A DNA stretch of 64,000 nt from Crotophaga sulcirostris (Eukaryota; Chordata; Aves; Cuculiformes; Crotophagidae), in contig VYZB01000380.1 in assembly GCA_013397455.1 (NCBI GenBank), forward strand, positions 423,982 through 487,981, read 5' to 3'. Position 1 is the first letter of the stretch. Every line of letters starts with the position of its first letter. The translations under genes and the position numbers were made by a program. Positions 12,558 to 23,532 of the stretch are shown piece after piece. The notes beneath the pieces are model-generated. The model did not search any database, was not told the DNA's origin, and saw nothing but the letters and a program-made list of their open reading frames with translations.

Positions 12558-13060
12558 GAGGCTTCCTTTATAAACCTGTGCTGGCTGGGACCAATGACTA
12601 CAGTGGCTTTCAGGTGATTTTCAGTAACTCCCAGAATAATCTTCTCTATAATCTTACCAGCACTGCAGTGAGACTGACAGGCCTGTAGTTACTGGGATCA
12701 TGCCTGTTACCCTTCTTGAAGGTTGGGACAACATTTGCCAACTTCCAGTCAACTGGTACCTCCCCAGATTACCAAAAGCACTGGAAAATCATTGAGAGAG
12801 GTGTCGCTATGACATCAGCCAGCTCTTTAAGTAACCTTGGATGAATCCTATCGAGCCCCATCAATTTGTAGGGGGTCCGACTGGAACAACAGATCCCACA
12901 CAAGTTCGGGGTTGATTGGGAGTTTATCATTTGTGCAGTCTTGGTCCTCTGGCCATGCGCTCTGCGGGGGGGCAAACCCAGCATCAGTACTGAAAGCAGA
13001 GTTCATTGGCCTCTTAAATAATTTTAACCAGTTGATTGAAGTTTCTAGGTAGTTAACCAT
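12558..13060 (-). mobile_element. CR1 LINE internal fragment (reverse transcriptase region)
   Basis: On the minus strand this encodes internal CR1 ORF2: PEDQDCTNDKLPINPELVWDLL, then after a frameshift near 12870-12890 MGLDRIHPRLLKELADVIATPLSMIFQ. It continues past a stop as GEVPVDWKLANVVPTFKKG and DPSNYRPVSLT. It lacks the CR1 3' UTR and octamer tail, so both ends are missing. This is the opposite orientation to the copy at 11780-12300. Confidence 0.93.
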
Positions 13061-16000
13061 GAATTTTGGTATTAAGGTGTTGCTGTCAGAATGGAGTACA
13101 GAAAGACAAGCCTCTGCCTCATACCCACATATGGAATGTGAAACCAGAAACTGATTGCAAAAATAAATAATAGGTGTGGTGAGAAAAGTACACTGTAAAA
13201 ATATAAGAGATATTTATAGGCCATCTTCTTAAATAAGAAATTGTTGCAATTCTTAATTCCAGACTATCACTCTCTGTGTCCCTCCCTTTTTATGGCTACA
13301 CTGCTGTTTACTTGTCTCTAATACTTCAGATCCCTCGTGGCTGGTTCCTGCCTTTACTCTGCTATGTCTGTCACTCATAATCTTAATATTATCTGCTGGT
13401 AGGGATTCCCTACACAGAATGAGTGTAAGGAAGCTGGCACTTTAGGTAGACTGAAGTCCAATATGCGTGTCTTGCTACTGAAATATTCAATTAATATTTG
13501 ACGATTCTTGAAAATACATGTAGTTATATAGATGTATAATCTATTTTGTAATGTTGGAGAAAGCATTTGAAATTATGACATAGCATATTAAAAAATCAAA
13601 AAAAACCATAGAGAAAATAAGTAAGATTTTAAGTACTTTTTTTTGCAAAAACTAGGCTCCATCAGAGATATTGTATGTTCACATGGCCAGGATGAGTTTG
13701 TATTTCCTGCAGGTTGAACTGAAAGGCATTGGTTGTGATTATGGTTGTTTTTCCCCAGGTTCTAGAAGAATGTGCCAGTTTTTCTGGTTTTGTTCCATTC
13801 ATTGTATTTTGTTAAAGTACTACCAGTCAGCCAGGGATTCTCATATCTTGCAAGCTGAGTTGCCTATACTATAACTCTTACTATTGGTCAGTGTAAAAAC
13901 TAGCTATATCATTCATGTTCATGGAGTAGACATGGAGCTGAGTGATCCCATTCATAAAAATATAGCAAGGGTGAGAATCTGAAAAGTTGCAATATTGAGA
14001 TTGTTTGCTCTTGGGTCTCTAATTCATTTCTGATTTGGAGTGAAATACATTTATGAAACATCATAGCCTTTACCATCATAGCCTTTTTAACCAGAGACCT
14101 AAAACAATCAAGCTGTGTTTTTTGAAGATGAATTCAAACAAGAACATCAGTTCAAGCCCTTAATCCCATGTTTTTCCAGTTTCAATCTAGATCAAAATCT
14201 AGGTGTTTCATTCCCATAAGTATTACCTTGTGCAGCTGAAGGAAGGATTTCATTGTTCTTTTGGCTGAAAGCAGAGGTGTCATGTTTGTTCCAGAAAGCA
14301 ATAATGCCAAATTCTTTATAGAAGCTTGTAAAATGGACAATCAGTGCAAAGTATGTAGTTCTTTTCTTCTATATCCATTGGTGTATAGATTACAACTTTT
14401 CCAGGCCATTTTTCCCAGGTCATTTTTCCCAGATCTTTTGATTTGCAGGCATTTTTCAAAAAGTAGATAGAAGTTGATTAGAGCACCACAAAAACTCAAA
14501 AGAAAAAGTTGATGTCCTTAGCTTCTACCATGGCATTATATGCAATAAAGTTTATTTCCTGTGGATTATTTTAGCTAAATCCACCCTATGAAAGAAATTA
14601 TTTTTTTTAGAAAATCAACTGTAATTAGATCAAAAACTCCATCTATAAGGAAGTAGGACAGTGTTACCTCATAAATGCTATATATTTGCTACATGTACTT
14701 TAGCAAGATACTTGAGTTCTTTAAGGACATAAATACTGATCTGGATTTATGTCCTTTTGTACGTGGAGAAAATTAAAGAGAATGTTTTACATTCTACTTT
14801 TTATTTAGGTCAGAGAGCAGCCAAGACTGACTTTTGCAGTTGGTTGATTAGAGAGTCATTCAGATTGATGGAGAATGCGGCTGGTGTGGCTGAACCAGTA
14901 GAAGAAATCAGAAGGTTCATTCATGCCTTGTTATGAATATATATGCTTAAAAAGGTGAGTGTCTGATTCCTACCTCTCTCCAAATCAGGCAGCAGAAATA
15001 TTTAAACAGGGAATTCACCTCCAAATGCTCTCTGATGCACTGGCATCACTTCTCTCTCTATTGCACCAGAATTCTAAAGAGCAGAGCTACAGAGAGACCG
15101 ATGAAGAAAAGACTTTCTGATGAGGACAGAAGCATGGAGCTCCCTAGAGCAGGGTGCTCAAGAAAGATCTGTAGGTGTCATATTCCTTCTATGGATAGCA
15201 TAAGGGACTGATGTCACCGACATGTGGCTCTTGTATCTCTGGTGATTATGTATCTAATGCTCCTCATGGATATGGATTTTAAGCACCTGATTTTGGTTTC
15301 CATTATGTAGGAAGGCTGTAGTCTTGCAGCATTTAATCTCTAAGACTGCAAAGGGGAGATCTTAAGTTCCTAACCCATTGAGACGGAAGGAACTTTGAGG
15401 TTGTTTTTTTCCTACGTGTTCAGCTTTTACAGGTATCTAGGATAAACTTTTTATTTTCATACTTGACTGAGGCTCTGCAATTTTTCTTTTCCCAGGCAAA
15501 TCATACTATCATGGGTCCTTCGTGACCTCAAGAATAGATGCACATATTGCACACTACTTGGGGCTACATGTTAAATTAATTCAGAAACTAAAGGTAATGC
15601 ATCGATGGATTGTTTCTCTCCTGTACCTTTCCCTGGTAAGGAATAAGACCTGAGGATAGTCAGAATAAATAAACTATTCAACCAAATAACATCACTGATG
15701 AATCTTTTCCACAACATTGCACTTCTGATGTAATTTAAAACAGAAGGCACATTCGCGTTATAGGGCAAAAAGGCTTGTAGCCATATGAAATATCTTTCTT
15801 TTAAAATCAGGCAATTGTCTGGTTTTGGATAGGTTTTACAGTGGAAAATCAAAGTTGTTGGTTCTTCTCATTAGCCATTTCAGTTTAGGGCATCTATTTT
15901 TATTATTTTCAAGAAGAAATGTCATGTCCACTTTGTTCAGTTATTGTGCATCTCTACTGTTTGATAGGGTTGGAAGTAGGTCTTTGAAAAGACTTCAAGT

Positions 16001-16859
16001 ATTCTGGAAGTGTGAAAGTTAAAGATAAAACCTACCCTAGACAGATAATAAGATGGCATTTCCTCCTTCCCATGGTGAATGAGAGCAAATTGAACTGAAT
16101 TAATCTATATGCTTTTTCTCTGCATGTGTAAACTCAAAGATTTATTATGAATGTAGGAACAACATGATTTTCCTTACAAGACGACAACAAGTTTTCAGAA
16201 AACACCTATCTCTCTTAGCTACCAGCACATTTGGAAAGAGTCCAATAAAGCCGTAAGAAGACTCACAGTCTCTGTGTGAGACAAAGTTCAGACAGGTCAT
16301 ACAGCATAAACCAGTAGCTCAGATGTTTTCTGTGGTAAACCACCATCTTCTTTCAAGAGCTGCTACTTTTTTCCCACTCTGTTAATGTTCCCAGTTGTTT
16401 ACTTGTTCCCAGGTGTGAAATCAAATGCTGGAGAGCCGACTGGGCTGCAGCATGACTCAGTGCCCATTACCATGTTCCTTTGAAGGAAGGACCTGGCAAG
16501 AAGCACTACAAGGGATCATTCCTTAAATATGCATGTGTAAATAAATAAACAAACTCCAGTCCTGAGGAGTAATTAATCTGAGATGACTACTTGCTTGTTC
16601 CCAAGAGACTAAGAAAAGAAAGCATATATGCAGTAGGAAAAAGTTCCATTGCATGGTAAGTGAGTCTTCCCTATCATCTTCTCTCAAAACTATCTTGATT
16701 CTGTGGGGTCAGGCAAATATCCTGCATCTCCTCCTGGTCTCAGCAGTATGGTAAATTTGGGCCGACTCCGCTGAATGCATTGCAGAAAACTTAGCACATA
16801 ACCAGTCAGGCTAGGGGGACTTCAAATCCCATTTCATTCATTTGAATCTATATATTTCC
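13061..16859. other. Intergenic, no recognisable gene
   Basis: AT-rich sequence without recognisable genes. It contains an imperfect 14-bp tandem duplication (14403-14430, AGGCCATTTTTCCC / AGGTCATTTTTCCC) and the exon-like segment at 14809-14954. Confidence 0.55.
14809..14954 (+). other. Exon-like segment (hypothetical noncoding exon)
   Basis: An acceptor, TTCTACTTTTTATTTAG, ends at 14808, and a good donor, AAAAAG|GTGAGT, follows 146 bp later. No protein similarity is seen. It is listed because it could continue a transcript from the CpG-rich block, but chance splice signals are common. Confidence 0.18.
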
Positions 16860-17068
16860 TGGTGGGGCACTGGAACTGGTTACCCAGAGAAATCATGGAT
16901 GTCCCATTCCTGGAGGTGTTCAAAACCAGGCTGAATGAGGCTTTGAAAAACCTGATCTAGTGGAAGGTGTCCCGGCCCATGGCAGCTGGGGGGGGAGGCT
17001 TGGAACTACGTGATCTTTAAAGTCCCTTCCAACCCAAACCATTCTATGTTTCTATGATTATGTGATTT
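16860..17068 (+). mobile_element. CR1 LINE 3' end (short)
   Basis: About 200 bp of the CR1 terminal coding end and 3' UTR: CATTCCTGGAGGTGTTCAA, CCAGGCTGAATGAGGC, AAAGTCCCTTCCAACCCAAA, then a tail of ATTCTATG-type octamers. It is strongly 5'-truncated. Confidence 0.93.
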
Positions 17069-20000
17069 AGAATAAAGTTCTTTGGAACATGGTACTTTAA
17101 GAATAAACATTCTGTGAGCTATGATTTGACACTGGTTTACTTAGAGATAAAAGCTTGCTTCTTATACCTATATTTAGGAGTCATTCTGCAGTGACTTCCC
17201 TTGTACACTGAGGAAGTTAAATTGGAGTAATTCTAGTTACAGTGTGTGATATGATACAACCTTATTGCAACACATCTGTAGCAATAACATATATTGCAGC
17301 AGAAAGGTAAAGACACAGAAATAGATTTTGTTTTTCTATAATTTGTATTTGAACTCTCAGCATGTATATGATTCTGTGACAAAAACCGATTAAATTACTT
17401 TAATGCTAGATATGTGGGAGCTGTTATCATGTGAATGTAACCTTTATCCGGATATTGAATTCACATTTATTTTCCCTTGTAGGACTGATTACACAGTGAG
17501 CTACAATATTTTGTATAGCTACTAAATAAACAATATATATGAGACTTTGCAGGGTCTGGGAAGGAAGCCTCTGGATCCATCCCTTGCCTGTTACACAGAA
17601 AGAAGAGTTTAGGGAATACAACACTAGTCATTGTGCTGGAGGAAGTGGTCTAAGGAAAACAGTCTTAAACACATCCATGCCCCTACTCAATCTCTGTCTG
17701 AGCCACTGATTTTCTGTGCAATCCTGGACAAACCATTTAGTTTGTATCTATAGTACATAATGTAGGATCCTGCAGAAATATCTGCAGTGACTTTGACTGA
17801 ACTTTTAAAACTATTTTTTTCCTCATGTCACTGAAATTTTCAGGTCTTTAAAAGCCGTGACAGGTCACATATGTCATGTGGTACTGGGATCATAAAATGT
17901 ACATTTATCAAAACATGTAGAAGACACGAAGCCATTGAAACTTTTGCAGCAAGATATTTTCTTCAGTTGGTTAGTTGGCTGTTTGCTTGGGTTTTGGAAG
18001 TAGAAAAGCAAATACCTTAAAGAAATAGGAAGTTATAGAAAAAAATCTGAACCTGTTTTCCTTCAATAAAATGGAATTCCTTATTAAATTGCACTGTGGA
18101 ATTAGCTCTGGAAACGTTGCACTTCTGCCTGTGTATGCATGGGTCCATGAGTGTACCAGGGAAGACTGTAAACTGAAGCTGGCTTAGCTGGTTCAATATC
18201 CTTGTCAAAATGACTGCTACATTTTTGGGGGAACAGCGAGCTGACCTTGTTAGGGACCCTAGTGGCTCACTCAGACTCTGGTATCAGAAAGAGCAGCCCT
18301 AAAGCTTGATGAGTTTCAACGCAGCTGACAGAGCTATAGCCATTTCAGCAGTCACTCTGGGTCCTTGCAAAGATTTAAGTGCATCCCAGCACAATTCATG
18401 AAGCCCTTTTGCTGCCTCCTCTTGGGTTAGAAAGGCTGCAAATGGAATAACACAACGACTGCTGGGCTTCTCCTAGGCTCCTGCCGTCCCTTCCTCACCA
18501 CTTTCTGAGACCCCAACAGGGTCAAACACACAAGATGTCTCAGACGCGCTACTCCCACAACACAAATGGGGCAGTACATGGTCACTGAGGGAGTGGGGCA
18601 CTTGGTTCTCTCCAGTAAGGAAACCTATTGTGCAGTATTCTGGAAGGAGTTGCTCTGACTGCTGCATCACTCTGCCATACCTTCCCACTGTGGCACCTGA
18701 TTGTTATGTGCTGCCTATGACCTATTAGTTTGGGGACTGGGGCAGGGGACTAAACTGGAGTCCAATGAGCAAATGTTGAAGATGCCTGATAATTCTGTGT
18801 ACTTCTTGAAGGAAGATGGGGACAAGAGGGGAAGGAGAAGTGACCTTGAGCTAGTGGGAAGTGGCCATGCAATAGCAACAAAGTGAGACTGCTCTTCTGT
18901 GAAGTCTTTTCTCTTCTGAAAAACATCAGCTGTAAGTTTACAGTCTCACTTTTCCATTTTTGCCTGAGAATGTCACTTAAATGCTCTGCAGAAAGTGAAT
19001 GAGGCATTTGAGTAAACAATACTGTTTTAAAATATGAACTTAAAATTCTAGGAAGCCTTTGTACACCCACCTTTCCTATTCCCCTTTTAGCTGCTCTGAG
19101 GTTCATTCATAAAATTCTCTTTTTACTTTTTTAAAAAACCATGTATTGTAACCATACTTGTGGTTAGCATAAAACTATAGTTTTATGCTAACTATTCAGC
19201 TCCTTGATTGCTCCTACAGTCTTCCTCCTGACTGAAGCTCTCTGGTCTTATGTGAGCAAATATCTTGCAATTACATTTCACAATAATTGCAAAGGCAGTG
19301 TAATAAACCACAGAACTAGTTCTGGTGATGGTGGAGAATTCTGAGAAATGCTATATGAAAGCAAAAAAGCAAGCTATAAGAAGTTGATTTTCCAGAGGCA
19401 GAAAAAGTAAAAAAAGTGCAAAGGTGGACTGAACAGTTCAGAGGTGGAAGGATACTACGATTTTGCTACAAGCTTTGCTCTTTGCTTTGTATTCTTTCCT
19501 TTTTTCCTCTCCATGTATTTGAGAAATAGATATTTCAAAGCAAGATAAGACTTTCTCATTGCTCTATGTTATTGTATGGTATATTTCTTATTAGTTCAAG
19601 TGCATTGGTTTCTTTCCAGATGCAAGACGAAAAGCTTTAACCTCCTCATTTTGAGTAGGAATAGCTTCCTCAGGAGCAGGTCTTTTACAAGGTAGTTATT
19701 TTAAAAGGAAATTTTAGTAGTGATACATGTGACAATTACATGAACACTGAAGATGCTTGTACTTATCATTCTTGCAGGTAGGTTTGCTTGTGAGTAAAAA
19801 CCTTGCAGGTTTTTTTTTATTGGTGTGCTACTGCTATTTAGATGACCTTTTTCATGGGAAAAATCGTATAAGTGGTCTGCAAAGGTATTGATTGATATTT
19901 AAGTAACAACAACAAATACTAGAGCAGGAACTCAGATCCAAATTCCTCTGAATTTCAGGAATATTTCAATCTTGTTTCTAATCTGTCTTTTTTTTATTTG

Positions 20001-20599
20001 TCACTAGCAAACACTAAAGACATTATTTAAGTGTAATATAGTTTCTAAAACAGTTACTATAATCTTTTCTGGGGGAAGTTGCCTCTAAGAAAGTTTCTAC
20101 ATATAATTAAAGGTGCCTTTATAGCCCATACAGACTTGCAAATTGGAGGTGTTTTGCATGTGATAACTACACAGTAGTACAGAAGATAGTCTGGAACAGT
20201 TCAGCCATCATCCTTCACTGTTTTATAATTATTGACCTTAGTTTAGATGCCAAACATAGAAAATTATTATCCTTCTGAACTGCCATTTCCCATTACTACT
20301 TGGCAGCCTTAATTTAATTATATGCTGTAAAAAAAACTCTCTGCAAACTCTGTTAAAGAAACACAATTGTCTTTGAAAAGTAGCTAAAGCATGTGAGGGT
20401 TAAATGTAACTTTTTTCCCATAAGTGTCATTTGCCTAACTTAAGAATTTTTTAATAGATACTGAGCAGCGTAGAACCGAAAGTGTTTTTAATTTCAGAGC
20501 TTTGTATATTTACAGAGGGATTGCAACAAACTTCTACACTTTATCTACATTTTAATAGGTCAGTGTGAACATATGAAGTGTATTAAGGTGGACTGCCTT
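17069..20599. other. Upstream flank of ANGPT1, no recognisable gene
   Basis: The part at 18230-18700 is richer in G+C but shows no gene or repeat I can name. Frames such as 18750-19106 on the minus strand look random. The notable item is the perfect palindrome at 19163-19192. Confidence 0.55.
19163..19192. repeat. Perfect 30-bp palindrome without spacer
   Basis: The left half GTTAGCATAAAACTA is exactly reverse-complementary to the right half TAGTTTTATGCTAAC. The flanking bases (G and T) do not extend it. It lies about 2 kb upstream of the ANGPT1 start codon. Confidence 0.95.
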
Positions 20600-20908
20600 A
20601 CTTATTAAACTTAATGTGCATTCGTCAAAAGCCCTTAGCAGTTGTATGCAATAGGGGCTGGAAAACCATGCATGATTGAGGTCATGCATCCAGCCAGTTT
20701 GTAAGACGATCCCTCTGTACCGAGCCATCAGCCATCCTTAGCATAGGGGCGCACTCATACACGCATTCCTGTCAAGTCATCTTGTGAAAGGCTGCTTGCT
20801 TCCAGCTTGGCTTGAAAGTGCAACCTTAATAAAACTCACTGAAGTCTGAGAGAAAATAGCAGTTCTGCAGCAGATAGTGTAGGGGAAAGAGACTGGGATA
20901 TGCATATG
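20600..20908 (+). promoter_or_regulatory. Presumed ANGPT1 proximal promoter / distal leader
   Basis: This is placed by its position just upstream of the conserved leader. It contains a perfect 8-bp inverted repeat, ATGCATGA / TCATGCAT (20668-20675 and 20682-20689, 6-bp spacer), and a weak AT-rich box TTAATAAAAC near 20826. There is no CpG island and no convincing TATA box. The 12-mer at 20900-20911 (ATGCATATGCAG) differs by one base from the palindromic MORE site bound by POU-factor dimers. No transcription start can be assigned from sequence alone. Confidence 0.45.
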
Positions 20909-21001
20909 CAGCTGACTAAAGCAGGCTACATGCTGGACTGTAACAGAGAGGAAACAATAAATCTTAACTACTATGCAATAAATATTCCCAATTTTAACTA
21001 A
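20900..21001 (+). other. Upstream ORF with three in-frame ATGs in the ANGPT1 leader
   Basis: ATGs at 20900, 20906 and 20930 share one frame that stays open for 33 codons from the first and ends at TAA 20999-21001, 170 nt before the main start. The ATG at 20930 sits in a block shared with the mammalian leader as I recall it, where the frame closes sooner. Whether the 20900 and 20906 ATGs are in the mRNA depends on the transcription start. In vertebrate leaders such uORFs usually reduce main-ORF translation; that role is inferred here. Confidence 0.45.
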
Positions 21002-21171
21002 GGAAGCTATCCTCACAGTGCAATTAAAAAGATAATAATTTATACAAGCTTATTTACTAAAGTGCGCTTCTTCAGTCCTTTTTCCAAAGACTTTAAGGGA
21101 AATTAAGAACAAATTTAAAGAAAGAGGAAGCAAAACTTTTTCTTAAATTAGGAAAGGAAAGTAATAATAAC
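20909..21171 (+). promoter_or_regulatory. ANGPT1: ANGPT1 5' untranslated leader (conserved part)
   Basis: The sequence upstream of the start codon resembles the mammalian ANGPT1 mRNA leader as I remember it. Shared blocks include CAGCTGACT near 20909, the GAGAGGAAACAATAAATC block near 20945 and CTATGCAATAAATAT near 20971. The transcription start is not determined and the leader may extend further upstream. The last 170 nt before the start codon (21002-21171) contain no ATG, whereas 20900-21001 is crowded with upstream ATGs. AACAAT near 20953 fits SOX- or FOX-type sites, but this is only suggestive. The alignment rests on memory, not a computed comparison. Confidence 0.8.
20973..20981 (+). other. 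Minimal two-codon upstream ORF (ATG CAA TAA)
   Basis: A Met-Gln-stop uORF lies inside the longer uORF but in a different frame. The surrounding CTATGCAATAAATAT block appears identical in the mammalian leader as I remember it, so the tiny uORF may be conserved. Minimal uORFs of this kind can stall or divert scanning ribosomes, but no function is shown here. Confidence 0.45.
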
Positions 21172-21468
21172 ATGTCAGTTTTCCTTTCCTTTGCTTTCCT
21201 GGCAGCGTTTCTTGCTCATATAGGCTGTAATAACCAGCGTCGGGGTCCAGAAGCCAGTGGGAGAAGATTTAACCGGATTCAGCACGGGCAGTGCACCTAT
21301 ACTTTCATTCTGCCAGAACAGGACGGGAACTGTCGTGAAAGCACGACAGACCAGTACAACACAAATGCTCTTCAGAGAGATGCTCCTCACGTGGAACAGG
21401 ATTTCTCTTCCCAGAAACTGCAACATCTGGAACATGTGATGGAAAATTACACTCAGTGGCTGCAAAAA
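21172..21468 (+). CDS. ANGPT1: Angiopoietin-1, coding exon 1 (residues 1-99, partial gene)
   Basis: ANGPT1 is a secreted glycoprotein ligand that activates the endothelial receptor tyrosine kinase TEK (Tie2) and so stabilises vessels. The frame starts with a hydrophobic signal peptide (about residues 1-19). The super-clustering segment follows, with Cys41 and Cys54, the positions that mediate multimerisation in the mammalian protein. Residues from about 80 on begin the coiled coil, and there is an N-glycosylation sequon at Asn92 (N-Y-T). From memory of the human protein, the 99 residues match nearly throughout, for example RIQHGQC, DGNCRESTTDQYNTNALQRD and HVMENYTQWLQK, with scattered changes near the N-terminus. 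The ATG at 21172 aligns with the human start and has A at -3. The exon ends after codon 99 (phase 0) at CAAAAA|GTAAGT, the same boundary as in mammals. The frame stays open to 21573, but that part is intron read-through. The remaining coiled coil and the fibrinogen-like domain lie beyond the window. Confidence 0.97.
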
Positions 21469-23501
21469 GTAAGTTTCTTTTTTTCATTTCTCACTAAGCA
21501 GATTCTTTTGGTCATGCTTATTCTGTTCAAAGTTTTGATTATTTCATATAAGAACTGGGATAATAAGGATTGATCTAGTTCATAGTTGTGTGTGGGAGAA
21601 ATCTTTCAACTAGAGTGCACCCTTCTTAGTGGCATTACTCTTGGGAGCAGAATTTTCTTCATGTTACTGAAAGCTGCAACTTCTTAAAGCTTTATCTCAA
21701 GAGACCAGGGATGTTTGTGAGCCAGAGAACAGAAAATTTTTCCAGACTCTAATAACAGCATTTACCAAGTATTCCTATAAACTCTGCTTTCAGTTCATAG
21801 CTTCAAATCAGATGCCATGCAGGATACCTACTACTCTGACAGCAAAAGGGAGCATTTAAAAAAAATCACCATTTAAAGCCACTGGGTTAAGAATATTATT
21901 GTTCCTCTGTAAATAGACCTTGTAATATTATTCTATCCAGCTAATTGCTGGAAAAAAAAGAGAAAGTATATAGGCACTTATGCTCCTGGAACATTGCAGT
22001 AAAACTTTCTGAAAGTGTAGATTACACTAGACTTGAAACAACCTGTTTTAATTTCTGTGTGTATATATGCATTCTTTAAAAGAAAGGGAAAAATGGGTTT
22101 GAAGGTGTCGTGGTAACTTAGCAGAGGTAATAAATTTTAAGAATTTGTGCAATAGTTCTAAATTTCTAATGAACTTTTCAGTCTTTTATGTGTGAGCTGA
22201 AGTTTGGGCCTGAAAAGACTTAAATGTGTGAATAATTTCACTCATATGAGCAGTCCCATTTACCTGCACAGGATTACTCACTTGTGTAAAATTACATACA
22301 TTGCAGAATCTTGTCCACGCCTTAGTATTGAATATGCCTTCAGTTAACTGACAAGTAAAAATAAATAAACAAAGAGTCTTTATATGCAACTATTTGTAAT
22401 GTTCCCATTATCACACTGACATTTTGACCTGGAAAAACTTATAAAATTGAGCAATTGAGTGATGCAACTAACCATGTAAGATAGCACAAGAAAACTTCTG
22501 TATGTACCCATTTGAGAGATAGATGATTTAACTGTAACCCACATTCATACAAAGAATGAATATCAGTAAAAATCTAGTGAAGACTCTACTAGGTGAGCTA
22601 AAACTTGTTAGCATAGTTACTGTTACCTATCTCATTTATAAGTATTGTTTCACCCAGACAGTATAAAAGACAGAAATACGTTAAAAAGTATATATATCTA
22701 TCCCCATCCCACAACCCTACTAAAATCTTTAGAGAGAATTTCCTGATGTCTTGGTAAATTAATTGTGCTCTTTGCATAGCTGGCTCTAGCAAGAGAGAAA
22801 AGACTCCGTTCAGTAAACATGTCACTATAAAACAAAATATAGCTGAGCGTTTCTTTTTTGGACTACATTCCTCTTTTTTTAGTATCTCGGTTTGCTTTGG
22901 GGATATAAGGTTGGAAATGAGGGAATGTCTTCTGTAGAGGAAAGTATTTCTTAAGGAATTATTTTACTGTACCTTGGGAGGCTGAGGAAATCACTAAAAA
23001 GAGGAAAGCTGTTATCTGTGTTTGTGCATATATGATTTTACTTGAGCAAATTGCCTGCTGAATCATGCTTGTAAGACTACTTATTCTATGTTTGTCCACT
23101 AGAGACTGAACTAAGATCACTGTTTCACTGTGAACTGAACTGAACTGAAGAAATATGAGTCTCTGGAGTGTGAATGTCTGAGTTAGGGTTAGTCCTTTGA
23201 CACTTTGGAGGGAAGTGATTAAACAGGTAGGAAACCCAATGAAAGAGGTTTATATTTGAGGACTGTTTCCTTCTGCAGTGGTTTTAAAACTGGCTATGGG
23301 TAGAGTCATTCCCCTCCTCCTTTCTTTCCCAGCCTCCAACACTCTGCTCCCAGGGGTTTACATAAAAGTGGGATTGTGCACGTATCCCCATGTGTCAGTT
23401 TTCCCTGGAATGAAAGGACCCGTTTCTCTGTGTGATGAAGTACAACTGACTGAACAAATAAGGCTGATGCAGCTCCATTATAACATCTCTGAATACTGAA
23501 T

Positions 23502-23532
23502 ATGCTTTGTTGCTGTTGCCGCTACAAAGCAT
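23502..23532. repeat. Inverted repeat, 9-bp arms
   Basis: ATGCTTTGT (23502-23510) and ACAAAGCAT (23524-23532) are perfect complements around a 13-nt spacer. The stem is too short for a microRNA precursor. Confidence 0.8.

Noticed and set aside
21175..21465. 96-codon minus-strand frame opposite ANGPT1 exon 1
   Set aside because: It is a shadow of the conserved coding exon. It has no recognisable protein features of its own.
23502..23532. Hairpin as a microRNA precursor
   Set aside because: The arms are only 9 bp, far short of the stem needed for a pre-miRNA.
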